Shown piece by piece: positions 22,851-33,499 of a stretch of 64,000 nt of DNA. Position 1 is the stretch's first letter, and the number at the start of each line of letters is the position of its first letter. Where the stretch lies: the NCBI GenBank assembly GCA_001661515.1, contig LUVW01000003.1, positions 248,001 through 312,000 of the forward strand, given 5' to 3'. The position numbers were made by a program, and so were the translations under genes. The notes beneath the pieces are model-generated. The model saw nothing but the letters and a program-made list of their open reading frames with translations, did no database searches and was not told the DNA's origin. This stretch comes from Capniomyces stellatus. Taxonomy: Eukaryota > Kickxellomycota > Harpellomycetes > Harpellales > Legeriomycetaceae.

Positions 22851-25800
22851 ATGGTAAACGAAAGCAGTAATGTCGCTTCTGAAAGCGACTATATGATATT
22901 TGTGGACCAGAAGGGTATCAACACAAAAGTCAGTCAAGAGCAACTTTCGGAGATGGTGTCAACTAAAGAAGTTGAGTTACTGAAGGAGCTAGGGGGCACA
23001 AAGGGGCTTTTAGATGTGTTGCGCACAGATCACCACTATGGGTTGAACACGAGTAAATGTGAGCATATTCCTGATGGGCTATGGGTGGATACAGAGCATT
23101 TGATTGGGGATGATGCAGCAATGCTAGACAAGGATGATATTAAGAAGAGGATCAAGGCACAGAAGAGAGGGAAACGGAGCGAGGAGCTAGCATGGGTGCA
23201 TGATCTAGAGGTTACAAAGTCGATATTCCCAAAAAGAGCGAGTACTTTTGGAGATAACACGATTCCGGAAGAGGTTCCAAAGACATTCCTACAGATCTGT
23301 TTGCTGGCGCTGAATGACAAGATGATAATATTGCTTTGCATAACAGCAGTGGTATCGTTGTCGTTGGGGATATACAAGGATTCGACAATAAAAGAGGGAG
23401 ATGATGATAAAAAGGTGCACTGGATTGAAGGATTTTCGATTCTGGTAGCGGTGTCAGTGGTAGTTTTGGCGTCGTCATTGAATGATTTCCAAAAGGAAAA
23501 GCAGTTTAGAAAGCTGAATAGCAAAAAGCAGGATCGTAAAGTACAGCTGACTAGAGATGGAGTGAAGCAGATGGTATCAGTGAACTGTGTGTTGGTGGGA
23601 GATATAATGCATGTGGAAAGCGGAGATGTGCTGTGTGCAGATGCAGTGGTTATAAGCAGTTCAAACTTGAAAACGGACGAGAGTTCGGTAACAGGAGAGA
23701 GCGAGCCAGTTAAAAAGTATAATGTAGAGGAGCTAGAAGAGAAAACCCACGAGTATATGATGGCACAGGCAAAGCTGTTTCTGACGGCCGGGGAGGACGA
23801 GACAAGTGGGTATCAAGCAGGAGGGGAAAAGCCAAAGCTTGACGTGATTAAACACTCGGATCCGTTCTTGATATCAGGGAGTCTTGTGTCAGAGGGAATA
23901 GGAGATTGTGTTGTTGTGGCGGTTGGAGTGAACTCTTCATACGGAAGAATAATGATGTCGTTTAAAACGGAAGATGAAGCAACGCCATTGCAGGCAAAGC
24001 TGAATGATATGGCAGAGCTGATAGCAAAGATTGGTGGAGCGGCAGCGTTGCTTATGTTGACGATTTTGTTTATAATATACATTGCGCAAATAGCGAAAAA
24101 AGTGGTTCCAAGAGACGCAACATCGATTGTTAACAGCATCACAAGCATTATACTTGACGCGTTAACAGTGGTTGTGGTAGCTGTTCCTGAAGGGTTGCCT
24201 CTAGCGGTTACGCTGACGTTGGCAGTGGCTACAGTGCGTATGTTGGAGGACAACTGCATGGTTAGGGCATTGGCAGCGTGTGAAACTATGGGAAATGCAA
24301 CGACTATTTGCTCAGACAAGACTGGAACATTGACGCAGAATGTGATGACAGTAATTACCGGGACAGTGGGCAGCTCGCTAGGGTTTAAGGTTTACCCATC
24401 AGACATAGAGTACAACATGTTTAATGCTGGAAAGGCAGGCGATAAGTCGGGAGCAGCCAAGGCAAAATTGGAGTCAGAATTGAGCGTCGACAACTTGACA
24501 TTAATGGCTAGCCAAGCAGGGGGCGAAATGCACTTGCCAGAGTTTGAAAGAAACATACCAACGGCAGTTTTAGAACTTCTTGGAGACTCGATTGCAATTA
24601 ACAGCACGGCGTTTAAGGTGGAAAAGGAGAAATCAGAGAGCGATAAGCAGGCAGAGGAGCAAAAGAAGAGAAACTCGGCGTTTGCAATGCTTAAAAACAT
24701 ATTCAGAAAGAAGTCAAAGAAGAGCGACAAGATGGGCGAAGAGGACTTGAAGTCGGGCAACTTGGGCCAGGGAAACCTTCGAGTGATCAACGACTTTTGG
24801 GGTTCTAGCACAGAGGTAGCGTTGCTGCAATGGGCGCAAAGAGTAGGGTTTACAGACGTTGTTGAAAGGAGGGAAACCTCGATTGATAAGGTTATCCAGG
24901 TGTGGCCGTTTAGCTCGATGAAAAAGTCAATGAGTGTTTTGGTTAAGCTGAAGCCCAAAGAGAACAAAAGACAGGTGTACAGACTGTTTATTAAAGGAGC
25001 ACCAGAGATTCTGATCAAAGACTGCAAATGGATTGTAGACGTCAACGAGGCAAGGAAAGCACAAGGCAGGCTGTTGAGTGTTGGAGGATTTGGGGACGAT
25101 GAGTCGGCTACAGACTCGTTGATTCCATCTGCAGCGATTACCAATGAAGACGTTGAAAAGGTGGGGAATCTGATTACCAAGTATGCAGCACAGGCCTTGA
25201 GAACAATTGGGCTGGCGTATGTGGATTTGTTTGATGTTGATGAGAGCAAAACTGATGTTGCCAACAGCCAGGAGGTTGTTGAAGAGTCGAACGGACTGGT
25301 GTGGTTGGGTGTGTTTGGAATAGAGGATCCATTGCGTGAGGGGGTCACTACAGCAGTGAAGCAGTGCCAGGGGGCGGGAATCATGGTTCGGATGGTGACA
25401 GGAGACAATCTGCTTACAGCAAAGGCCATTGCCACGCAGTGTGGTATTTACACTCCGGAACTTGGCGGGATTATTCTTGAAGGCAGACATTTCAGGCGAC
25501 TGCTGCCTAATGAAATGGAGGTTGTCATCCCAAGGCTTCAGGTTCTGGCAAGGTCAAGCCCTGAAGATAAGAAAATTCTTGTCAACTGGCTGAAGGACCA
25601 CGGAAACGTTGTTGCAGCAACAGGTGATGGAACCAACGATGGGCCAGCGCTGCGGGCTGCAAACATCGGGTTTTCTATGGGAATTAGCGGCACTGAAATC
25701 GCCAAAGAAGCATCTGATATTATCCTGATGGACGACAACTTCAGCTCCATTGTGAATGCCCTGGTTTGGGGAAGATGCGTCAATGATGCTGTCAAGAAGT

Positions 25801-27086
25801 TCCTGCAGTTCCAGTTGACTGTAAACATCACCGCGGTTCTAATTGCCTTTGTATCATCGATCTCAAGCTCATCAAGAAAATCTGTGTTTAGTTCTGTCCA
25901 GCTACTGTGGCTCAATCTCATTATGGACACTTTTGCCGCTTTGGCTTTGGCAACCGATCCGCCTTCTCCTGCACTGCTAGACAGGCTGCCTGAAAAGCCC
26001 GATGCCCCCCTGATTACCTTTTCCATGTGGAAAAACATTCTGGGACAGGCTCTTTTCCAGCTTTCAGTCACCTTTTTTAATCTGTATGTGGGCGATGACA
26101 TTTTCGATCTAGACAAATCCAACCCACAGGACTACTTGGTGCTGAGAACAATCACTTTCAACACGTTTGTTTGGATGCAGATCTTTAACGAGTTCAACAG
26201 TAGGGTTCTGGGCTCCCAAATCAACTGTTTCAGTGGAATCCTAAAAAACAGAATTTTCATGGCCATTATTGTTGGAAGCATGCTTGCTCAGGCCCTGATT
26301 GTAATGTATGGCGGCAACGTCTTCCAAACCGTTCCTATCACCGGCTTCCAATGGATGTACTGCATAGCAATCGCAATCATCACCCTTCCAATTGGCCTCA
26401 TGTTGAGGCTGCTGCCAAACTCACTTATTTGGTGGTTGCTTCCAAACGTTTCTCAAGACGTGTACAAGGAACAGGATGACATGACTTGGCAACCACCAGC
26501 TCAGACTGTCCAACGACAGCTTGCCTTCTTGTCCACAATCAGAGGCGGAAGACTCAAGTCATCAAACATCCTCAAAATGAAGCTCAACAAGTCCAACACC
26601 CAAAGCAGCGTATCCTCTCAAACCGTCCACCCCCGCAAAGGCATGAATCCATCCAAACTGCTCAGACTCCAACAAGAAGCCATCAAACGCGTCATTGCCG
26701 AAATCCCCGCCCAACCAGGACAACACGGCAAGACCTCGCCTTCCCCAACCGACACATCCCACGGACACCCTCAGTACGATACTAATGTACTTTCACGCTT
26801 CAAACCAAAAACTAACTTGGTAATAGGCCAACCTGGTGCTTCCGAAGGCGACGGCAATGTGTTGCCAGGTACTGAAAAGTCTAAAAAGAAGTCTAAAAAG
26901 ACCCAAGGTAGTAAAGACACTAAAGGCTATAGCTTTGCTGCCGCCCTGGTGCCATCTATGGTTGGTGCTAGTGTAGGTGTTGGTATGTCTGCTTCAACTC
27001 TCCCCAGCAGCGGTGACATGTCCACTATAATCGCCAAAACTCTTGACCGCCAAGACCAAGAGGCAAAGAAAAACGCTGATAAATAA
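22851..27086 (+). CDS. P-type Ca2+-transporting ATPase, PMCA/Pmc1 type
   Basis: Pumps Ca2+ out of the cytosol (plasma membrane or vacuole) using ATP via an aspartyl-phosphate intermediate. Single exon, 1411 residues, ATG at 22851. Seen: the actuator-domain TGES loop (SSVTGESEPV), PEGLP in helix 4 (Pro446-Glu447), phosphorylation motif DKTGTLTQ with Asp489, the hinge motif TGDGTNDGPAL (Asp926, Asp930), and LWLNLIMDTFAALALATDPP in the helix-6 region, typical of type IIB pumps. A roughly 200-residue cytosolic tail after the last helix is basic and Lys-rich (KKSKKTQGSK). Length exceeds yeast Pmc1, mainly through the tail and a Lys/Glu insert around residues 590-650. Which membrane it sits in cannot be told. 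Confidence 0.95.
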   Translation: MVNESSNVASESDYMIFVDQKGINTKVSQEQLSEMVSTKEVELLKELGGTKGLLDVLRTDHHYGLNTSKCEHIPDGLWVDTEHLIGDDAAMLDKDDIKKRIKAQKRGKRSEELAWVHDLEVTKSIFPKRASTFGDNTIPEEVPKTFLQICLLALNDKMIILLCITAVVSLSLGIYKDSTIKEGDDDKKVHWIEGFSILVAVSVVVLASSLNDFQKEKQFRKLNSKKQDRKVQLTRDGVKQMVSVNCVLVGDIMHVESGDVLCADAVVISSSNLKTDESSVTGESEPVKKYNVEELEEKTHEYMMAQAKLFLTAGEDETSGYQAGGEKPKLDVIKHSDPFLISGSLVSEGIGDCVVVAVGVNSSYGRIMMSFKTEDEATPLQAKLNDMAELIAKIGGAAALLMLTILFIIYIAQIAKKVVPRDATSIVNSITSIILDALTVVVVAVPEGLPLAVTLTLAVATVRMLEDNCMVRALAACETMGNATTICSDKTGTLTQNVMTVITGTVGSSLGFKVYPSDIEYNMFNAGKAGDKSGAAKAKLESELSVDNLTLMASQAGGEMHLPEFERNIPTAVLELLGDSIAINSTAFKVEKEKSESDKQAEEQKKRNSAFAMLKNIFRKKSKKSDKMGEEDLKSGNLGQGNLRVINDFWGSSTEVALLQWAQRVGFTDVVERRETSIDKVIQVWPFSSMKKSMSVLVKLKPKENKRQVYRLFIKGAPEILIKDCKWIVDVNEARKAQGRLLSVGGFGDDESATDSLIPSAAITNEDVEKVGNLITKYAAQALRTIGLAYVDLFDVDESKTDVANSQEVVEESNGLVWLGVFGIEDPLREGVTTAVKQCQGAGIMVRMVTGDNLLTAKAIATQCGIYTPELGGIILEGRHFRRLLPNEMEVVIPRLQVLARSSPEDKKILVNWLKDHGNVVAATGDGTNDGPALRAANIGFSMGISGTEIAKEASDIILMDDNFSSIVNALVWGRCVNDAVKKFLQFQLTVNITAVLIAFVSSISSSSRKSVFSSVQLLWLNLIMDTFAALALATDPPSPALLDRLPEKPDAPLITFSMWKNILGQALFQLSVTFFNLYVGDDIFDLDKSNPQDYLVLRTITFNTFVWMQIFNEFNSRVLGSQINCFSGILKNRIFMAIIVGSMLAQALIVMYGGNVFQTVPITGFQWMYCIAIAIITLPIGLMLRLLPNSLIWWLLPNVSQDVYKEQDDMTWQPPAQTVQRQLAFLSTIRGGRLKSSNILKMKLNKSNTQSSVSSQTVHPRKGMNPSKLLRLQQEAIKRVIAEIPAQPGQHGKTSPSPTDTSHGHPQYDTNVLSRFKPKTNLVIGQPGASEGDGNVLPGTEKSKKKSKKTQGSKDTKGYSFAAALVPSMVGASVGVGMSASTLPSSGDMSTIIAKTLDRQDQEAKKNADK

Positions 27087-27454
27087 TCTTGCAAATCTAG
27101 GTTTTTTAATCTCCTTATTTTGCCTCTGCTTTTATCTTTTTTTCTTTTTCTTTCGTCTCTTTTCTTGTCTCTGTGTGCATCTTTAACTTTCTTTATTTTA
27201 TCTACACCTATTGCTGATTATTATTACTTTTTATTTTAGAGCTTTGGTTTTTTTTTTTTTCTTTCCTTAAACTAATTCAACATTTATTACTTTTTTTATG
27301 TTTATTTATCTTTTAATCCTTGTACTGAGTAATAGTTTAATCTCTGTTATTGCTTTTAGCTAATAACCCAATTACAATACTGGTAATATAAAATAATATA
27401 GTAAACAATAAAATAAAATAGTATAATATATATATAGAATTATTATGGTTATGA
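27087..27454. other. Convergent 3' intergenic region
   Basis: T-rich on the left (3' flank of the Ca2+ pump) and A/TA-rich on the right (3' flank of Arp5 on the minus strand). No gene seen. Confidence 0.6.
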
Positions 27455-30400
27455 CTAGTTGTTGTTCAATGGTTGTACAGGGGCATTAAAATACAAATTG
27501 GAGAATGCGTGTTCACTAAGGTACTCGGCACCACACTCGTCGTACATTTCCCTACTAACAAACCCATCTTTACATGCCAACTCTCCATTTGTCCCAACTT
27601 TGGACCTTGACCAAAGAGAAGCTCCCTTCCACCCATCTCTCCCCACATCCCCAGCAAACCACACCTTCAACTCCGACCCAATTGGCAGCAACTTCCTAAG
27701 TTCTGCTTTCACCCGGTTTCCAAATCCAGGCAGCTTCGAGTACCCTGTGCCTGTAATAAACACGTTCTTCGCACTGCTCGCCGTGTACACCTTTGGGAAC
27801 AGTTTCCATATGTTTTCAATCGTTTCAACTAATCCCATTTGGTCCATTCCTACTATCGACGGCTCAAACAGTATCTCTGGAATCCGGATTCTTTCCACAT
27901 TCAAGTGCATCTGATAACTCCTGGCCTTTAGCTCTATTAAACATACAAATAATAAAAAAGTATGGAAAAAAAAAAGGGGGGAGGGGGGGGGGGGGGGGGN
28001 NNNNAAAAAAAAAAAGGGGGGGGGGGGGGGGGGGGGGGAGGAGGTAACCAGGTTAACAAACACTGCATTAGTCATACAACAAATACCTCCCATAAACACA
28101 CCGTCTTCTCTAACATGTAATCGATATCAATATACTCAACAAAATCTAAGTCTACTCTTATTACCGTTTGTGCTTGGCTTTGACTCTGGCACAGCAGGGT
28201 CCTCCAAAATAGGCTCCAATCCTCCGCTATAGTACCTATAAATCAAGCTGTTCTCAATCTCCGCCTTTTCTTTATTATCCAGGTTCCGCAGATATTGTTC
28301 GTCATACGTGAACAGCTTCTCGTTGATCTGAACTAGCTCAGCTTCCGGATCCTCCTCATTATCCGAAGTCTCTTCTTTACTCTATTAACCACCAGTTTCA
28401 ACAAAACAAAAACAATAATATAAATAACAATATCAATTAACCAAGAAAAACACTCATGTTAGCGTTGATCCTCCTTCATGTTAGGCTTATACAGCATTTT
28501 TTTTTTTTTTTTTTTACAAACTGTCTATAAATCGCAGGTTAGTGGCACTACTGCCTGTCACTTACAATGTCTAGGTACACATTCCAATCGCTATCATTCT
28601 CACCAAAAGTGTCCTCTTGGTTGTTCTGCCTCTTTCTTCTCCCCCCGTTAACCACCGGTGTTTCGTGGGCTGCCAAGTCGGCTATCGATCTCATTCGCAT
28701 CTGCGAAGCATGACTACGACGGTCTGAAAGCTCGTTTTTTAGTGCATTCTTTTGTGCAATCGCATCAAGGATATTCTAAAAACAAAACAAGCAAGTGTAT
28801 ACAAAGCATCAATACAACTATAACTTGTACATATCCATATACAGTCCCTTGACCTCAAAATTTCCTAAAATAGTCTCTGGTTTAAGAAAATAGTTTTGTT
28901 TAAACAAGTCCAATTACCTGGCGCTTGAGCTTGATTATTGCCAGCCAGTCTTCAAAATTGTTCAGCCTCATCTCCTCGTCTCTCTTCTCCTCTTCCTCCC
29001 TCAACTTCTTCTCCTCCTCCTTAGCTAGCCGCATCCTATCTCTGGCCTCGATATTGGCCTTCATCAGCTTTTGCTTGCGTTTCTCTTTCAAGTCCTCAGC
29101 CCCAAGCTGGTCATCAGGAACATCAATTAGTTCAAATTTCGGCTGCTCCTTCGACTCCATAGGATCAATCCCCAAATCTTTATCGCGTGCTCTCTTGATG
29201 GTCCCCTCTGCCATCTTTATTTCATTCTCCAGATCAAGTCTGTTTTTGAAGCCATACCCTTTTAAACGAACCTAAGTCAATAAATATTTATACATTTATA
29301 TATCAAACAAAAAAACAAACAAACAAACAAAAAAGCCCGAATCTAATAATATTAATAGTTCTAAATTCCAGCTGTATCTATATATCTGCTGGAGAGTTAC
29401 CTGGAAAGCTTCAGGGCTTTCTTCGTCCGCCATAAGCAGTAGTTCCTGGAAAGCCACAAGCTCCTCCATCCGCTTCTGTAGCTTTTCAGTGCGAAGTCTG
29501 GCCGCTATTTCGCCCAATTTCTTTGCGTTTTCACGCCTTCTTTCAGCCTGTAACTCCAACTCTTCCTCGGTCTTTTCTTCTACAGTCTTTAGCACCAATA
29601 ATAACACATCTTGTTAGCTACACAACGCCGCACCAATATGCCCATGTATAGATACACACTGTTTCATACAACACTAATCCGCCAGCTATTTTTAAACTGG
29701 CAAAATCTCTATGTTTGACTTACCTTAATCGTGTACGGAAATTGGATAATATGGTTGATTTCCTTAAGCTTCTCTTTGCCCAGTATCTCGTCCAGCTCAT
29801 GCGTGTAGTCCTCTGCAAAGTATGTGTGGTTAAAAAACAGCGATCGCGCCTGGTAAGCATTCAATTTTTGAGGAAATGTTGCATATTTCAACTGCATCAG
29901 CTTTGTCATCAAATCAATCCCTGAACTTCCTCCTATGTTGATTCTAACAGGATAATGTTGCGTTTAATATCACAATCTTTTTCTTTTGACTGCATAATTG
30001 ACTAAAATTCGCGCCATTATCCTTTGATTTTGGGTATCTAACAGATCACAGCCGCTAAACTCATCACCCTCCCCTCATCTAAACCAACTACAAGGAGTCA
30101 CATTCCCAGTCATTTGTGCTAAATTAATACCTTTTTGCATGCTTTAATTGTGGGACTCCTTCAAACACTGGGATTACATGCGTGGCAGTGTGCCCTGTGT
30201 CAATTATAATTCCGTCCTCCTTGTTAAAGTGCCCATTATTGTTATACCAATAGCTCCACAACGAATCCGTTCCATATGCTACTGACGGTATATTGTACCC
30301 CTCAAACAAAAGCTCGTTCATCCCTATTACATCGCCCAACAATCTTAAAACTAATTTTGAACATTTATCCATTCTTTGCTAAGATGTATTTTCTTTCTTT

Positions 30401-31290
30401 CTTTCTTTCTTTCTTTTCTTTCTTTTCTACTTGCCTTTTCTGCACAAGTTCAAATTAGAAATCGGCTCTGTCATCACAACTGGATGGTTTACTTTATCAT
30501 CGTCAATTCCCAACATCAAAAACAAATAGTCAAGTGTGTTTTCCTATATTGACATGTTATTTAAACCGTGATTAATGCATCCATATTTGTATGCTTTCAC
30601 TATCAACCCTATTAATAAATCTTTTCAACCCTTAAACTTTTCAACATCAACTAAATCTCATACAAAGGTAACGAGGCACTAGGAAATATATCTCCTTCTA
30701 TTTATTTCCCCTTCCCCTTTCCAAGCAACATACCACAACATCGAAATTATTCACAAGCCCATTGTCAAAAGATGTCCGAATATTACTATACCCCATCGGG
30801 TCTGTGTATATGTCGTTTCCTACTAGCACCGTGCTCCCTGGGCCACCTTTGCGATTTCTAAATCTCGAAACCAGATTTTCGAATTCCACTAAAAAAGTAA
30901 AGCCCAAAAAATTCATATCAACATTCGAGCACACGTGTCATGTTTATTAAAGCTAACTTTGCTGGTTTTGATTTGACAAAAGTAAATGATAGCTAGCTCT
31001 TACAGCGAGGTGTATCTTCAGAACCCCATCCCCCTCTAAGCATATCAGTGCCTATTTCGATTATTATGCTGGTTTTAGTGCTAAACATTGAACATTCAAT
31101 TTATACATGCGTTAAAGTCACCAAAATACGTGCAGAGTAAAATGCAATAAATAAATAAAGTAAAGCTCGGGTTACCATAGTCAATGATAATCGGTGTTCC
31201 TGTTTTGAATTCAGAGTAATCCGTAAATGGTTCCTGGCGCTTTACGTCCTTTGGCAACTCTGGTGCCTCGAATATGTTTAGTTTAGTCAT
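27455..31290 (-). CDS. ARP5: Actin-related protein Arp5 (INO80 chromatin remodelling complex)
   Basis: Arp5 pairs with Ies6 in INO80 and couples ATPase to nucleosome sliding. Eleven exons, minus strand: 31290-31176, 31051-31004, 30888-30734, 30543-30435, 30350-30131, 29943-29724, 29586-29401, 29271-28918, 28775-28566, 28381-28165, 27933-27455; 770 residues, close to yeast Arp5. All phases agree. Seen: actin phosphate loop PIIIDYGT; VGNDIY; MNELLFEGYNIPSVAYG; second phosphate loop IIIDTGHTATHV; RINIGGSSGIDLM; a long charged coiled-coil insert in exons 7-9 (the Arp5-specific insertion); DTFGENDSDWNVYLDI; HLNVERIRIPEILFEPSIVG. The intron 30434-30351 uses a GC donor (aaaag/gcaagt). Intron 10 (28164-27934) contains an assembly gap. 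Very secure identity. Confidence 0.93.
27965..28038. other. Assembly gap flanked by A/G homopolymers (inside Arp5 intron 10)
   Basis: Order is A-run 27965-27975, G-run to 27999 (one A inside), five Ns 28000-28004, then A-run 28005-28015 and G-run 28016-28038. The A-run/G-run order is the same on both sides, which suggests one unresolved tract represented twice. Confidence 0.85.
30390..30428. repeat. (TTTC)n microsatellite in the Arp5 GC-AG intron
   Basis: About nine TTTC/TTTTC units. On the transcribed strand it reads (GAAA)n and forms nearly half of an 84-nt intron. Confidence 0.85.
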
Positions 31291-31978
31291 CTAAAATCCG
31301 CCTTTGTAGCTACAGCCTCTGTATGTATGCTCTTGTTATTTTCTGACTGAAACAAATTACAATTACTTGCCAAATTACCAAATAAATGCAAAAGCTATGA
31401 TTTAATTGAGATTATAAATTCAAACAAAAGTAAACCAAAATTGTAGAAGAAAATCGAACACGAATTTTTTAAGAATAAGCCGCCTTTGCCTTTGCTTGTT
31501 TTTACCAACTTTTAACGAAAAAAATAAATTAAAAGTGCTTGTTAAAAAAAAACAGACGCTTTTAAAGAAAATTAAGCAAAGAGCTATCAATACTTTGGTA
31601 TGATTGGTTCAGCCTTTGTTGTGTTTTGAATCGAACAATGTTGTTTAAAATACGAGTATAGTAACTTGGTTAAAAAAATTGAATAAGAATACAAGAATAG
31701 ATATCGTTTTATCGACATTTTTGCAGAGTTGTGCTGTGGATTTATTTATTTATGTGTTTTATTGGAAACAGGATCAACATAACTAGTTGTGTCGTGTTGT
31801 GTAGCCTTAGAAACTTATTCATATAGTTTCAGTTCAAAGAAAGAAAAGGAGTCAAAAAAAACAAAAACAATAAACTACTGTGAGCCTACTAACCAGAATA
31901 CAAACCTACAAACACAATATATGTTTGATAAAAAAAAAACAAACGAAAAGGTCACAATTCCATGCACCAACTATCACA
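31291..31978. other. Intergenic region between Arp5 start and hydratase stop
   Basis: AT-rich; must hold the Arp5 promoter and the 3' end of the hydratase gene, both on the minus strand. No gene seen. Confidence 0.55.
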
Positions 31979-33499
31979 TTATTTTCCCTTATAAACTGGT
32001 TTTCTCTTTTCTTTAAACGCTTGCAAACCCTCATTGCGGTCCTCTGTGCCAATAACCACAGTGTAGCACTGCTGTTCAATATCGAGTCCGGTCTTTAGAT
32101 CTGTTTGTGATCCAAGATCAATGGCTTTCTTGGCCATCTTCACAGCAATTGGTCCTTGCGGAATTATTCTACGCGCCCAATCCAACGCCAAATCATACCC
32201 GGACTTTGTTAACCCGCTTTCGGTGGCATGCTTGGTGCTGTTGCCAACAAAGTCGTTGACAAACCCGTACCTGTATGCCTCCTCTGGGTTTACTCTCATG
32301 CTGGTATAAATAAGCTCCTTTGCTTTTGATGAGCCAATCAGCTTCGTTAGCCTTTGCGTTCCACCTGCACCAGGAATTATAGCCAATGAAGTCTCAGTAA
32401 GACCAAAAACGCCCTTTTTCCCTGCGACCCTCATGTCACACGAAAGTGCCATCTCCATCCCCCCTCCTAGCGCAGCTCCGTCAAGCGCAGCTATTGTTGG
32501 GATAGGAAGCGACTATATATATTATTATTTTTTAAAAAAAAGGTAGATAATTGTTAGAGCAAAGCATAATGTAAGGACAATTGGTGAAAAGGGTACTGGG
32601 GTTTAGCGTAAATTCGCCAAGTACTATGTCTTATTAATACAAATCAATTGAAATGAGTATAGTACGACAAATATATTGTGAGGGAGCGTAGGCTCAAAAT
32701 TTCTTACTTCAAGCTCGATAAAAGTCTGCTTCAGCGTATATAAAAACTCCCACACTTCCTGTTGGGTCATTGTAGTTCTCTCTTTTAAATCTGCGCCTGC
32801 ACAAAACACACCATCAACCTTACTCTGAAGGACTAGAACTCTAGCCTCGCTATTTTAGTGTTGGTTAAATAGAAATACAATTAGCACACCGGTTTAATTA
32901 ATCTTTTTCTTGGCAATTATTTTGCTCGTTGTGCTGCTTTTAAAGGCTTTTGGTTTTTATTCATTAAATATCCATAACTTATTATTCAACATAGTTTATA
33001 AAAATATGCATGTTCATTCCATTAAAAATATACAAGCGTATATACTAGTCAACTGTACCTGTCATTCCTGATCTGCTGTAACGCACTTTTAAACTCGTAC
33101 AAAAACTTTCGAGAGATCGCGTTCTTGCTTTTTGGCCTATCCATTGACAAAGTCACTATCCCTACAAATCATTATCCATTAGTCATTCTTTTAAAAGTTG
33201 ATTTCAGTGGCTGAACGTTAAAAAATCATTCTGATTTAGCCGTGTAACTTTAAGACCTAAATTGATGATACTATCCGCAATGGTAATAACAATAACAATA
33301 TTAGTAGTAGTAGTAGTAACACACGTTCGATTTTATACTTACCCTTATCCTCGCCGCTACTAAAAGTCAGATAGCATTCCTTTTGTATATCACCAGAGCT
33401 TGTTTCTAAGCCTCTTTTGGTCAGATAAATTGGATTTAGGCCTGCTAATCTAGAATTCTTTGCCACTTTTGCAGTCTGTCTAATAGCTAATTTGAACAT
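31979..33499 (-). CDS. Enoyl-CoA hydratase/isomerase family, mitochondrial (AUH/ECH-like)
   Basis: Crotonase-fold enzyme hydrating 2-enoyl-CoA or 3-methylglutaconyl-CoA (fatty-acid or leucine catabolism). Exons on minus: 33499-33343, 33161-33059, 32849-32708, 32512-31979; phases 1, 2 and 0 agree; 311 residues, usual for AUH. Seen: a basic, hydroxylated N-terminus (about 35 residues, KLAIRQTAK...) that looks like a mitochondrial presequence; MDRPKSKNAIS; VFCAGADLKER (CoA/oxyanion region); ALGGGMEMALSCD with Glu154; ETSLAIIPGAGGTQRL with Glu174 and the second oxyanion glycines. The VFCAGADLKER and PGAGGTQRL spelling is closer to AUH than to short-chain ECHS1, so methylglutaconyl-CoA hydratase is the better guess. 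Intron 1 has a TAG repeat at 33301-33317. Confidence 0.9.

Noticed and set aside
24392..25435. 347-codon minus-strand ORF
   Set aside because: It lies wholly antisense to the Ca2+ pump exon, and its translation has no family features. A shadow frame of a strongly biased coding region.
27455..28099. Minus ORF running through the N gap at 28000-28004
   Set aside because: The part beyond 27933 is intron: exon 10 to exon 11 splicing gives perfect phase and Arp5 sequence, while the read-through only encodes homopolymer Pro/Phe runs.
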